Source of the DNA: Candidatus Velthaea versatilis
Lineage (GTDB): Bacteria; Vulcanimicrobiota; Vulcanimicrobiia; Vulcanimicrobiales; Vulcanimicrobiaceae
Assembly (NCBI GenBank): GCA_003134035.1
Contig: PLAE01000163.1
Span: 10,237-45,091 of the forward strand
Reading direction: 5' to 3'
DNA: 34,855 nucleotides
Shown: piece after piece, positions 8,195-16,504 of the stretch
Layout: each line of letters starts with the position of its first letter
Position numbering within the stretch: position 1 is the first letter of the stretch
Notes under the pieces: model-generated
What the model was told of the DNA's origin: nothing
What the model saw: only the letters and a program-made list of their open reading frames with translations
Database searches by the model: none
Position numbers and translations under genes: made by a program

Positions 8195-8203
8195 TTATCC
8201 ACA
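8195..8203 (+). promoter_or_regulatory. Single consensus DnaA box (TTATCCACA)
   Basis: TTATCCACA is a perfect match to the DnaA box consensus. Only one clear copy is present, with no adjacent AT-rich unwinding element and no dnaA or dnaN gene, so it is not an origin on this evidence. It may be a chance match or a DnaA-titration or regulatory site. Confidence 0.3.
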
Positions 8204-8275
8204 GCTAGAAGACTTTTACCTGTGCGCAGTGTGAACAGAGTCGAACGGCATCTGGACACGTTCAAAAAGCTGATC

Positions 8276-8296
8276 GCCGTGCCCCTTTGGCACGGC
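8276..8296 (-). terminator. Possible terminator of the sugar ABC operon
   Basis: A perfect 8-bp stem, GCCGTGCC (8276-8283) and GGCACGGC (8289-8296), with a 5-nt loop. Read on the minus strand it is followed a few bases later by CTTTTTG, so it could end transcription of the importer operon about 190 nt after the permease stop. A weaker T-run also follows on the plus strand. Confidence 0.4.
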
Positions 8297-8484
8297 ATCG
8301 AGCGTTTTCGTCAGGTAACATTTTAGATGTCTACCATGCCGCGTCACCGGTCCATCCATCGGACGATGGCGGTCGGCGCTCAATTACCTCGCCGAATTGT
8401 GTCCGGCGGCCCGAGTTAGCCATTGCCCAGCGACGCGCCGGATGGCGGGTCACGCACTGCCGCGCCGCCGTGCGCGAAGGCCGG

Positions 8485-9519
8485 TTAGGCGGCGCTTGAG
8501 GTCGCCTGCCTCGTGCGCAGCCGCTGTGCATAGACGTTGATGATGAGCGCGGCCAGTAAGATCAACCCGCGAATGAGCACCTTGAGGAAGCTGTCGATCG
8601 AGATGTGGTCGAGACCGTTATTGAGCACGCCGAGGACGAAAAGGCCCACGATCGTATTCCCGATCGATCCCTGGCCGCCGAACAAGCTCGTCCCGCCGAC
8701 GACGACCGCCGAGATCGAATCGAGCAGATAGTTGTCGAATTCGTTCTGTTGGCCGCTGCCCAAGTGCGCGACGCCCAGCATACCGGCGACGCCCGAGCAC
8801 ACGGCGGAGATAACCATGACCGAGCCGACGATCCGCTTGACGTTAACGCCCGAATACTCGGCCGCTTCGCGATTTCCGCCGACCATGTAGACATAGCGCC
8901 CGAACCGCGTGTAGGTAAGCACGAGGTGGCCGATGAGCAGCGTGAGCGCCGCGCAGATCACGATCCAGGGCACCGGACCCAGACTGCCGTTGCCGAGCGT
9001 CGCGATGAACGGCGGGACATTATAGGCGATCTGTCCGCGGACGAGCAGCGCGGTGATGCCGTTGCCGATCTGCAGCATGGCGAGCGTCATGATGAACGAG
9101 GGGATGCCGATGCGCGTGACGCCGAACGCGTTGACCAGTCCCAGCGCGAAGCAGGCCACGACCGAGAGCACGATCGCGGCGACGGCGGGCAGCGGTTTGT
9201 TGGCGATATTGGTGCTGGCGTCTTGCAGCGTGAAGAACGCCAGCACGACGCCGGTGGTGTTGGCGATGCTGGCCACCGACAGATCGATCTCCGCGCACAG
9301 GATGACGAACGTCAATCCGACGGCGATGATGCCGGTGACCGAGATCTGAGTGAGGATGTTGCCCAAATTGTCGAACGTCGCGAACGACGGACTCGCGAAC
9401 GAGAAGAAGACGACCAGGAACAGCAGCGTCGCGAACGGCGCGATGTTGCGCAGACGTCCGCGCACCCAGTCGGCAGCACCGGTGCGCGGGGCCCGTTCGA
9501 CGACATCCGTGGCGCTCAT
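8485..9519 (-). CDS. Ribose/sugar-type ABC transporter permease (RbsC family)
   Basis: A 344-residue inner-membrane permease of the RbsC/YtfT/XylH family, with 8-10 hydrophobic helices starting near residue 25. Characteristic stretches include FVILCAEIDLSVASI near the N-terminal third, the loop GGNREAAEYSGVNV before the conserved cytoplasmic segment, and VVVGGTSLFGGQGSI near the C-terminus. Two codons upstream could also start the gene (ATG 9522, GTG 9525). The ATG at 9517-9519 has the best spacing (8 nt) from AAGGAG at 9528-9533, which overlaps the stop codon of the ATPase gene. It is the last gene of a binding protein, ATPase, permease operon. Sugar specificity cannot be read from the sequence. 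Confidence 0.92.
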   Translation of the reverse strand: MSATDVVERAPRTGAADWVRGRLRNIAPFATLLFLVVFFSFASPSFATFDNLGNILTQISVTGIIAVGLTFVILCAEIDLSVASIANTTGVVLAFFTLQDASTNIANKPLPAVAAIVLSVVACFALGLVNAFGVTRIGIPSFIMTLAMLQIGNGITALLVRGQIAYNVPPFIATLGNGSLGPVPWIVICAALTLLIGHLVLTYTRFGRYVYMVGGNREAAEYSGVNVKRIVGSVMVISAVCSGVAGMLGVAHLGSGQQNEFDNYLLDSISAVVVGGTSLFGGQGSIGNTIVGLFVLGVLNNGLDHISIDSFLKVLIRGLILLAALIINVYAQRLRTRQATSSAA

Positions 9520-9531
9520 CATCACTGCTCC

Positions 9532-11037
9532 TTAAGCGGCTGCCAGCAAGCGGTCTTTGCTGACCGCCTCGTTGGTGAATTCGCGGACCACGGCGCCCTT
9601 CTTCATGACGACGATGCGGTCCGCGAGCGACAGCACGGTCTCGGGTTCCGTCGAGACCACGATGACCCCCAGTCCCGCATCGCGCAGGCCGCGCACGATT
9701 TTCACGACGTCGTCTTTGGCGCCGACGTCCATCCCGCGCGTCGGCTCGCACAGCACGAGGACTTTGGGTAGATACGCGAGCCAGCGCGCGAGCGCCACTT
9801 TCTGCTGATTCCCCCCCGAAAGGTTTCCCAGCGGCAAATCGACCCGGGGCGGACGGATGTGCAACTGCTCGACGTGCTCCTGCGCGACGCGCCGTTCGGC
9901 GCCCGGTCGCAGCAACAGCGCCGAGAGCCGTTCGAGGATGCTGATCGAGACGTTTTTATACACCGGTTCGAGCGCGAAGAGCATGCTGCGCCGGCTCTCG
10001 GGAACCAGCGCGATCCCGGCACGCTTAGCGGCGGCGGTATTCTTCGCGCGCAGCGTTTTGCCGTCGATGCGGATGGTGCCCGTGTCGGGGATGATCTTTC
10101 CGTACAGCGCGCGGGCGAATTCGAGCTGGCCCGAACCCATGAAGCCGTAAATGCCCAGCACCTCGCCGGCGCGCACGTTGAGCGAGACGTCGCTGAACGC
10201 GCCGAGCTTGCACAACGCCTGCGATTCGAGCACGACCGGAGCGTTGGGCGGCGCTTCCAACATCCGCTCGCTGGTGTAGCTCTCTTCGAGATCCTCGTGG
10301 CCGGTGCCGATCATCCGTTCGATAATCCAAAGCTTGTCGATCTGGGCCGCCGGCATCGTCGCGATCTTGCGGCCGTTGCGAAAGACCGTGACCGTGTCGC
10401 AGATCGCGAGCACGTCGTCGAGAAAGTGCGAGATGAAGATGAGGCTCTTGCCGCTCGCGCGCAACCGGCGCAGCGTCTCGAAGAGCCGTTCGATCTCCGG
10501 CGGCGACAGCGCGGAGGTCGGTTCGTCCAAGATGATGATCTCGGCGCCGGAAAACAGGACGCGGCCGAGTTCGATGAGCTGCTGAACGCCCAGCGGCAGC
10601 ATCCCCATCGTTTGGCGCACGTTGACGTCGATGCCCAAACGCGCGAGCTGCTCGTGCGCCTCGCGAAACATCTTGGCCCAGTCGACAATGCCGAAATTCG
10701 TCGTCGGCTGCACGCCCAGGAAGACGTTCTCGGCGACGGTGAGTTCAGGCACGACGCTGAGCTCTTGATGCACCATGCCGATCCCGGCGGCGAGCGCGTC
10801 GCTGGCCGAGCGAAAAACGACTTCCCGGCCGTTCACTCGCATCGTTCCGTCGTGCTCGGCGTGCACGCCGGCAATGATCTTCATGAGCGTGCTCTTACCG
10901 GCGCCGTTTTCGCCGACGAGCCCGTGAATCTCGCCCGCGCGCAACGTGAAATCGACGCCGCGCAGCGCCACGACGCCGCCAAAGGCCTTACCGATTCCGG
11001 TCAACTCCAGAGCGTTTGGCTGATCTGCTGGCGTCAC
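9532..11037 (-). CDS. Ribose/sugar-type ABC transporter ATP-binding protein (RbsA family, two NBDs)
   Basis: A 501-residue ATPase with two nucleotide-binding domains in one chain, as in RbsA/XylG/MglA. The first domain has Walker A GENGAGKST, a diverged signature around LPLGVQQL and Walker B IIILDEPTSAL. The second has the usual degenerate Walker A (YGFMGSGQ), a canonical LSGGNQQK signature and VLVLCEPTRGMDVGAK. I chose GTG 11035-11037 because AAGGAG (11047-11052) lies 9 nt upstream and the length then matches the family; an in-frame upstream start would add 12 residues. The stop lies within the permease's ribosome binding site, so the two are coupled. A 225-bp gap separates it from the binding-protein gene. 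Confidence 0.94.
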   Translation of the reverse strand: MTPADQPNALELTGIGKAFGGVVALRGVDFTLRAGEIHGLVGENGAGKSTLMKIIAGVHAEHDGTMRVNGREVVFRSASDALAAGIGMVHQELSVVPELTVAENVFLGVQPTTNFGIVDWAKMFREAHEQLARLGIDVNVRQTMGMLPLGVQQLIELGRVLFSGAEIIILDEPTSALSPPEIERLFETLRRLRASGKSLIFISHFLDDVLAICDTVTVFRNGRKIATMPAAQIDKLWIIERMIGTGHEDLEESYTSERMLEAPPNAPVVLESQALCKLGAFSDVSLNVRAGEVLGIYGFMGSGQLEFARALYGKIIPDTGTIRIDGKTLRAKNTAAAKRAGIALVPESRRSMLFALEPVYKNVSISILERLSALLLRPGAERRVAQEHVEQLHIRPPRVDLPLGNLSGGNQQKVALARWLAYLPKVLVLCEPTRGMDVGAKDDVVKIVRGLRDAGLGVIVVSTEPETVLSLADRIVVMKKGAVVREFTNEAVSKDRLLAAA

Positions 11038-11262
11038 GCGTTCGATCTCCTTTTGATCGTGGGCGGCGAACAAGATGAGCGGTAATGAAGAATCAGGAAC
11101 GCGGGGCGCTCGCGCGCTCCGCGTCCTGCAAACACGTTGATTCCCACGGTACGACGCAAGCCGTCCTCAAACGAATCGTAAGGCGCGTCACGCCGCCGCG
11201 CGGCAGCGCAAACGGCACCAGACGCGTTCTCGATGAGATGAGGCAGATTTGCTCCATCCAAG

Positions 11263-12282
11263 TTAGATCAGGAAATTCTGCTCCATCCACGCCATGCCCG
11301 GCGCGTTGGCTTTGGTCACGACCGGGCCGTCCGTGATGATGTGTTTGGGGATGCCGCCGGGACCCGTCTTCTGACCGTTGAGCACGGCCGCGACGCCCGC
11401 CACGATCGCGCCGCCGTGGATTCGACACGACGGGTTGCGCACCGTGGCATGCATGCGGCCTTCGGCCACCGCGGCGAGCGCCGGAGGCATCGCGTCGCAG
11501 CCGCCGACGAGAATCGTCTTGCCGTGCGTTTTCATCACGTTGAGCGCGGCCAACGCCATGTCGTCGTTGTGGAAGTAAGCGGCATCGATCTTGGGATACT
11601 TCGTGACGAGCGTTTCCCAGATACGCGCGGTCTTGGTAACATCCCAATCGGCGGGCGTCGTGTCGAGGACTTTGACGTTGGGGTATTTGGCGACGATCGA
11701 GTTGAATCCGCGCGCGCGGCCCTGAGCGCCGGTGTGACCGAGCGCGCCCTGCGTCATCGTGATCGTGCCTTTGCCGCCGATGCCGTCGATGAGCGCCTGG
11801 GTAACGGACGCGCCCATGAACTCATTGTCGGGCGCAAGGAAGCTGTGGATCTGGATCGAGTCGAGCGGCGCGATCAGCGTGTCCATATCGATGACCGGGA
11901 TGCCGGCGGCGATCATTTTGTTGACCGGCGCGGTGAGCGTGCCGATACCGAAGGCCTGGATCGCGACGAAGTCCCACTTCTGCGACGCCATGTTGTCGAT
12001 CGCGGTACGTTGCTGCGTCGCGCTGAGCTGACCGTCGAACCAGGTGACCTCGACGTTGTAGAGTTTACCCCAGGCTTCAGCGGCCTGTTTGCCCTGGGCG
12101 CACCATGTCGCCTGAAGACCAGCGTTCGAGAACGCCGCTTTGAGCGGCTTGTCCGAACGGGCCGTGGCCGACATCATGTCGGCCGCCATGACCGGATCGA
12201 CGCCCAGGCCGCCTAAGAACGCCGCCGCGCCGGCCGTCGATGCCGTGACCGTGCGGATGAAGTCGCGTCGTGAATTGAACAT
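11263..12282 (-). CDS. Periplasmic sugar-binding protein of the ABC importer, Tat-type signal
   Basis: A 339-residue substrate-binding protein of the Peripla_BP_4 (RbsB-like) family. It begins with a twin-arginine signal (SRRDFIR at residues 4-10, then an Ala/Gly-rich hydrophobic stretch to about residue 34, ending AVMAAD-like). This predicts folded export by Tat, which is unusual for sugar-binding proteins but recurrent in this subfamily. The mature part shows the two-lobed pattern with FVAIQAFG, HNDDMALAAL and ILVGGCDAMP. ATG 12280-12282 is preceded by AAGGGGGA with a 5-nt spacer. It heads the importer operon, and a palindrome lies 60 bp upstream. The ligand is unknown; ribose, deoxyribose or another pentose or polyol is plausible given deoC and the aldehyde dehydrogenase 5 kb away. 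Confidence 0.9.
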   Translation of the reverse strand: MFNSRRDFIRTVTASTAGAAAFLGGLGVDPVMAADMMSATARSDKPLKAAFSNAGLQATWCAQGKQAAEAWGKLYNVEVTWFDGQLSATQQRTAIDNMASQKWDFVAIQAFGIGTLTAPVNKMIAAGIPVIDMDTLIAPLDSIQIHSFLAPDNEFMGASVTQALIDGIGGKGTITMTQGALGHTGAQGRARGFNSIVAKYPNVKVLDTTPADWDVTKTARIWETLVTKYPKIDAAYFHNDDMALAALNVMKTHGKTILVGGCDAMPPALAAVAEGRMHATVRNPSCRIHGGAIVAGVAAVLNGQKTGPGGIPKHIITDGPVVTKANAPGMAWMEQNFLI

Positions 12283-12646
12283 ACGGTCCCCCTTAAGAAA
12301 ATTGCAAACAATTAGGCCTTCAAAAAAAGGGGCATCTCGGTGGCATGAACATTTGTTTCATGCCGTAGGACGCTCAGGTAAAGGTTTTCATCAGTCCATG
12401 TAAATCCTGCGTTTCACTTCCGCCTCGTCCAAGAACAACGGGCCGCCCGGCGAACCGCCGCGCGTCCGACTTTTTCGGGCACGTGGGCGACTGACGGATT
12501 GGTCATGGGTGCCGGGTGAAGGGTGTCCTCGGCTTCGCTCGGTGCGCACCTTCGGCTTCGGTCGGTACACCCGGCGAAGCCAAAGCGCGACGGGCTGCGC
12601 GGCTCAGTCCACTAGCGGTTCGGGCTGAACCGGGTGATCGGGAAGC
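12283..12646. other. Divergent intergenic region between the ABC operon and comM
   Basis: No gene is supported in these 364 bp. The ABC-proximal part is A+T-richer, with an A-run near 12322-12328 and the palindrome at 12342-12364. The comM-proximal half is G+C-rich, with degenerate direct repeats of TTCGGCTTCGGTCGGT-like sequence near 12532-12575. I see no clear promoter. Confidence 0.4.
12342..12364. promoter_or_regulatory. 23-bp palindrome upstream of the sugar ABC operon (candidate operator)
   Basis: GGCATGAA (12342-12349) and TTCATGCC (12357-12364) are perfect 8-bp inverted arms around a 7-bp spacer, about 60 bp upstream of the binding-protein start and in the A+T-richer part of the gap. 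Size and position suit an operator for a dimeric sugar-responsive repressor or activator. No such regulator is encoded in the window. Confidence 0.55.
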
Positions 12647-14212
12647 GTGCTGTCTTGCGCGTTTTCGTCGGCGATGCTCGGCATCGACGGCTACGTGGTC
12701 CGTATCGAAACCGACTCGTCCGCCGGTGTTCCGGCCTTCGCGATCATCGGCTTGCCGGACCGCGCGCTCAACGAGTCGCGCGAGCGCGTCCGCGCGGCGA
12801 TCGTCAACTCCGGTTTCGGGTTTCCCCCCGGCCGGCTGCTGGTCAATCTGGCGCCGGCCGACATCCGTAAAGAGGGGCCTGGCTTCGATCTGCCGATCGC
12901 GCTCGCGCTGCTCGCGACCGACGAGCAAATTGACGGCGAGGCTTTGCGTGACGTTCTCGCGCTGGGCGAACTCGCGCTCGACGGCAGCGTCCGGCCCGTG
13001 CCGGGGATGCTCGCGATGATGATCGCGGCGAAAAGCGCCGGCTTCGTGCGCGTCATCGTGCCCGAAGCGAACGTGGCCGAGGCGATGCTCATCACCGGCC
13101 TCGAAATTTACGCCGTGCCGGTGCTCGCCGACGCCGTCGCCGTCGTGCTCGGCAACGGCGCGAAGTTTCGCCGGCAGGCAGATTCAGCCGGCGCGCCAGT
13201 CGCAGCCAGCGCACCGCCAAGCGGCGATTTCGGCGACGTGCGCGGTCAGCGCATCGCGAAGCGCGCGCTCGAGATCGCCGCTGCCGGCGGACACAACGCG
13301 GTGCTCATCGGTCCGCCGGGCTGCGGGAAGACCATGCTCGCCCGGCGCGTCCCCTCGATCTTGCCGCCGATGTCGCCTGACGAGTCGCTGGACGTGACGA
13401 AAATCTACAGCGTCGCGGGCGCGCTCGGGCCGACGCCGCGCATCGTGACGGCCCGTCCGTTCCGCGCACCGCATCACACGATTTCGCATATCGCGCTCGT
13501 CGGCGGCGGAGCGCACCCCAAGCCGGGCGAAATTTCACTCGCCCAACACGGAGTGCTCTATCTCGACGAATTAGCCGAATTCTCGCGCAACGCGCTCGAG
13601 ACGATGCGTCAGCCGCTCGAAGAAGGCTCGATCACCATTGCGCGCGCGGCCGCAACCGTGACCTATCCGGCGCGCTTCATGCTCGTCGCTTCGATGAATC
13701 CATGCCCGTGCGGCTATCGCGGCTCGCGGGCAAACGATTGCCGCTGCGACGACGCCACGGTCGCAAAGTACGTCGCCAAACTCTCGGGGCCGCTGCTCGA
13801 CCGCATCGACCTGCACGTCACGGTGGCGCGCGTTTCTTTCGAGGAACTCGTGGCCGGCGAGGCGATCGAAACGTCGGCGGCGATTCGCGCGCGGGTCGAA
13901 GCCGCGCGCGACCGTCAACGCAACCGGCTTACGACGCTGGACATCGCTTGCAACGCGCAGATCGGCGCCGCCGACGTCCGCGCGTTCTGTCGGCTCGATG
14001 GCGAATCGATGGAGCTGCTGCACGCGGCGATGGACCGGGGTTCCGTCAGCGCGCGAGCTTTCGACCGCATCGCCCGGGTGGCCCGAACGATCGCCGATCT
14101 TGCGGGCGCCGACGACATCGGCCGCGCGCATGTCGGCGAAGCGCTGCTGTATCGCTCGATCGATCGGACCAGCACCGGGGGCGGGAGCGTTACGCGGCGC
14201 CTGCCGGAATAG
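12647..14212 (+). CDS. comM: ComM/YifB family Mg-chelatase-like AAA+ helicase
   Basis: A 521-residue AAA+ protein of the YifB/ComM family; ComM of naturally competent bacteria is a helicase that extends heteroduplexes during transformation. The N-terminal ChlI-like domain (1-165) has GLPDRALNESRERVRAAI. The ATPase domain has Walker A GPPGCGKT (222-229), Walker B VLYLDELAEF and the ComM-typical SMNPCPCGYRG. The Mg-chelatase C-terminal helical domain ends near residue 510. It starts at GTG 12647; the N-terminus then aligns with the family's LGIDxYxVxxE pattern. No other competence genes are nearby. The last 120 bp recur in decayed form 2.1 kb downstream. Confidence 0.94.
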   Translation: MLSCAFSSAMLGIDGYVVRIETDSSAGVPAFAIIGLPDRALNESRERVRAAIVNSGFGFPPGRLLVNLAPADIRKEGPGFDLPIALALLATDEQIDGEALRDVLALGELALDGSVRPVPGMLAMMIAAKSAGFVRVIVPEANVAEAMLITGLEIYAVPVLADAVAVVLGNGAKFRRQADSAGAPVAASAPPSGDFGDVRGQRIAKRALEIAAAGGHNAVLIGPPGCGKTMLARRVPSILPPMSPDESLDVTKIYSVAGALGPTPRIVTARPFRAPHHTISHIALVGGGAHPKPGEISLAQHGVLYLDELAEFSRNALETMRQPLEEGSITIARAAATVTYPARFMLVASMNPCPCGYRGSRANDCRCDDATVAKYVAKLSGPLLDRIDLHVTVARVSFEELVAGEAIETSAAIRARVEAARDRQRNRLTTLDIACNAQIGAADVRAFCRLDGESMELLHAAMDRGSVSARAFDRIARVARTIADLAGADDIGRAHVGEALLYRSIDRTSTGGGSVTRRLPE

Positions 14213-14667
14213 TGCAGCCTCCCGCAAAACCGAGCCATCGCGACCGTTCCTAGGGTGGCGCTCTTTTGCCGGCCTCAAACTTATGAGCCGCTGCGATGGG
14301 GAGCAGCGCTGTCCCATCGGCGTACGTTCGGGACGCGTCAATTCGGCCGGTTTCCGTAACAATTCGCACGCAATATGTTACCGCCGTCCAGCGCAGGTCG
14401 AATCCGACAAACGACACCGTCAAGGCGCTCTGCACGGACCCGCATAAGCGCGCACGCGCAAAAAGTGAACGATTCGGCGGGCCCCGGCCGGCGATGATAG
14501 CACCGCGCCGAGCGCCAGCGGTTACCGCGGCGCAACGCGTACGACACCTCTGTAAAGGGCCGCGTTCAGCGCCTCCCCGGACCCGGCCGCCCCGCAGATA
14601 CCGAAGAGAAACGCAAGTGGCGGGGCGGTGAGAAGCTGCCGACAACTCAGAGACCGGGAGCGAACAC
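14213..14667. other. 455-bp intergenic region upstream of the chemoreceptor-like gene, with stem-loops
   Basis: I support no gene here. Two stem-loops stand out: CGATGGG (14294-14300)/CCCATCG (14313-14319), and a 9-bp perfect stem CCGCCCCGC (14587-14595)/GCGGGGCGG (14620-14628) with a 24-nt purine-rich loop, 40 bp before the next start. The latter could be a 5' leader structure of the chemoreceptor-like gene. It matches no riboswitch class I can recall. Confidence 0.4.
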
Positions 14668-15291
14668 GTGCCAGAACAGCCATTTTTTGTCAGCGTCGCG
14701 ACAGTCGCGGCAGGTTTAGGGCGAGTGCGCCGGATTGCCAGTGAGCTTTCGCTAGCGGCAGTCAACGCCAAAGTCATATCCGTTCGAGCCGGAACGCAAG
14801 CCGCTGGATTTCGGCCGATCACCGACTTCATCGACGAAGCGGCTCGGGCGACCGAAAAGCTCGGCAACGCCCTCGAAGCGGGGACGCTGGCCGTATCGCG
14901 CTCGGCCGTTTCAGAGCGGCGCGCAGCCGACGCGCTGCGGCGCCTGCGCCGTGCAGCGGCCGGCGCGAGCCGCGATGAGACCTCCCTCGAGGCGGTTATC
15001 GATCGGTGCGACGCGGCGCGAACGGCGATCAGCAAGTCGATGACCCGCTCCATTCGCACCCTCGACGGCCTTCTCGATCAAATCAGCGCGCATATGATGT
15101 GCATCTCCGTCATCACGGTCCAATCGCGCATCGAGGCGCGGCAAGCCGGGACTTACCGCCCTAACCTCGAGGCGATAGCAGCGTCGATGTCGAGTGCGGC
15201 GGAGCAAGTGACCGCAATCGTGCAGCAATCGCGGCTCGACCTGCGCGATGCACTCGCTGCGCGCGTCGAGCACGCGCGAAGCAAAGGATAA
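14668..15291 (+). CDS. Soluble methyl-accepting chemotaxis-like signalling fragment
   Basis: A 207-residue, mostly helical soluble protein with no membrane segment. Residues 24-62 (SELSLAAVNAKVISVRAG, then QAAGFRPITDFIDEAARAT) have the layout of the MCP hairpin tip, in which an N-A-x-I-E-A-A-R-A-G helix is followed by GFAVVADEVRKLA. Residues 65-200 are predicted long helices, possibly coiled coil. It lacks a sensor domain, HAMP and a full-length MCP coiled coil. The GTG start at 14668 has GGGAG 7 nt upstream. It ends 4 nt before the start of an ODP-type oxygen-binding protein with which it presumably works, passing an O2 or iron signal to a kinase or methylation system. MCP ancestry is fairly clear; partners and output are unknown, as no cheA or cheW is in the window. 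Confidence 0.7.
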   Translation: MPEQPFFVSVATVAAGLGRVRRIASELSLAAVNAKVISVRAGTQAAGFRPITDFIDEAARATEKLGNALEAGTLAVSRSAVSERRAADALRRLRRAAAGASRDETSLEAVIDRCDAARTAISKSMTRSIRTLDGLLDQISAHMMCISVITVQSRIEARQAGTYRPNLEAIAASMSSAAEQVTAIVQQSRLDLRDALAARVEHARSKG

Positions 15292-15295
15292 GCGT

Positions 15296-16069
15296 TTGAA
15301 AACCTACGTACTGTACGAAGGCCTCCATCGCTGGATCGCCTTTGGCCGCGACCCCGAAAAGCCCGAGCGCATCATCGACACGAATCAGTACCTCATACGT
15401 GACGGCGACCGGTCATTGATTCTCGACCCTGGCGGAATCGAAACATTTTCCTCGGTTCTGGGCGCGGTCATTTGCCATGCGCGCATCGACCAAATTACCG
15501 ACTTGTTTTTTTCGCATCAGGATCCGGATGTCGCCTCGTCGCTTGGCATGTGGGACGAAGCGCTGCCAACAGCACGCCTGCATGCGCCCTGGCTATGGGA
15601 AGGTTTCTTGCGCCACTTCGGGTGCAACAACCTCACCTACGTCCCGATTCCCGACGAGGGTGGGACGATCGCGCTCCCGCATGTCAAGCTGCAACTCGTG
15701 CCGGCGCACTACCTACATTCCTCGGGCAACATTCACGTCTACGACCCCGTCGCCAAGATTCTCTTCAGCGGCGACGTCGGGGCCGCGCTCGAGGCGCCTG
15801 ACGCGCCGATGTTCGTTGACGACTTCTCGGCGCACGTTCCGAAGATGACGCTCTTTCACCAACGCTGGATGCCCTCCAACCGTGCCAAGAACGACTGGAT
15901 CGCGCGCGTCCGCAAGCTCGACGTGGAGATGATGGTGCCCCAGCACGGCCGCATCTTCCGGGGCGACGATGTAAAGAAATTCCTCGACTGGTTCGAGGCG
16001 CTCGAAGTCGGCATCGCCGTGCGCCACCCCGGTTCGAGCGTGCTCGCGTCCAAGCCAGCCGCCGCTTAA
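15296..16069 (+). CDS. ODP-like oxygen-binding di-iron protein (metallo-beta-lactamase fold)
   Basis: A 257-residue MBL-fold protein of the ODP/FprA-like group. ODPs bind iron and O2 and, in spirochaetes, act as oxygen sensors for chemotaxis. The metal site is visible: His74-x-Asp76-x-Asp78 in FSHQDPDV replaces the canonical HxHxDH, followed by His138/His141 (PAHYLHSSGN), Asp160 (LFSGDVG) and His217 (PQHGRIF). There is no flavodoxin or rubredoxin domain, so it is not a flavodiiron oxidase. I chose TTG 15296-15298 because AAAGGA (15283-15288) precedes it by 7 nt and the protein then begins MKTYVLYEG as expected. An upstream ATG at 15248 would overlap the previous gene by 44 nt. The tight pairing with an MCP-like gene supports a sensory role. 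Confidence 0.85.
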   Translation: MKTYVLYEGLHRWIAFGRDPEKPERIIDTNQYLIRDGDRSLILDPGGIETFSSVLGAVICHARIDQITDLFFSHQDPDVASSLGMWDEALPTARLHAPWLWEGFLRHFGCNNLTYVPIPDEGGTIALPHVKLQLVPAHYLHSSGNIHVYDPVAKILFSGDVGAALEAPDAPMFVDDFSAHVPKMTLFHQRWMPSNRAKNDWIARVRKLDVEMMVPQHGRIFRGDDVKKFLDWFEALEVGIAVRHPGSSVLASKPAAA

Positions 16070-16504
16070 ATTCATCGGGACCGAGAAGGTTCAGCGAAGC
16101 CAGGTCGTCGATGGGGAATTTCGATTTAGAGCGCAATCGACGTTCCGCTCAGCGACACAACAATATCTGATCGCTGGTTATGATTTCACCGGCACCGCAT
16201 GCGACGGAGACGGCGAGGATCATCTCGTCGACCGTGATATTCTTTCTGCCGCTCGCGTGCGAACGCTGGCCCCTGACGATGCCGCATTCCAGCGATCGCC
16301 GAGTTTGCGGGTCGCAGACGACATCGGGCGCGCGTCCACGAAGCGCTGCCGTACCGCTCGATTCGATTCGAACCAGCGCCGGGAACGGGAACGTTACGGC
16401 CTGCCGAGACAGTGCACTCCGCATGCCCGAGACCGAATCCGGACGGACACCCCGAAACGATATCGAATGATCGGGCAGCCCGCATCCGCTGAAAGATCCG
16501 TTTT
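16070..16504. other. Intergenic region containing a decayed comM 3' copy
   Basis: No intact gene is supported in these 435 bp. The central part (about 16290-16425) is a degenerate copy of the comM 3' end, listed separately. The left part, 16070-16235, shows nothing recognisable. The right part, 16425-16504, is the Uma2 upstream region. Confidence 0.5.
16290..16425 (+). pseudogene. Decayed duplicate of the comM 3' end
   Basis: The sequence from 16293 to about 16420 aligns with comM 14090-14219, roughly 80% identical by eye with a few small indels that destroy the reading frame. It still encodes ComM-like fragments (IAEF-AG, then VHEALPYRSI, compared with IADLAG and VGEALLYRSI in comM). Similarity continues past the comM stop codon (AGTGCA-CTCC), so this is a copied chromosomal segment rather than a distant paralogue. 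It may reach back to about 16235. The two copies bracket the MCP-like/ODP gene pair. Confidence 0.75.

Larger units (their letters stand above)
7708..8484. other. 777-bp gene-poor stretch with a possible decayed minus-strand coding remnant
   Basis: No intact gene is convincing here. On the minus strand, 7707-7853 is stop-free for 45 codons with protein-like content (LLENDFQLDGSRRVLIDM), but it has no start codon and follows a TAG in the same frame; it could be a gene remnant. Other open frames in the stretch overlap one another and look random. A consensus DnaA box sits at 8195-8203 and a hairpin at 8276-8296. Base composition is slightly more A+T-rich than in the flanking genes. Confidence 0.4.

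Noticed and set aside
8195-8203. Chromosomal origin signalled by a consensus DnaA box
   Set aside because: Single box, no AT-rich unwinding element and no replication genes in the vicinity.
8605-9771. Long open frame opposite the ABC permease
   Set aside because: Antisense shadow of a high-G+C gene, full of Asp/Arg/Ala runs and without a family match; the permease and ATPase on the other strand are unambiguous.
16149-16424. Minus-strand 91-codon frame in the gap before the Uma2 gene
   Set aside because: It overlaps the decayed comM copy and reads antisense to it; composition is not protein-like.
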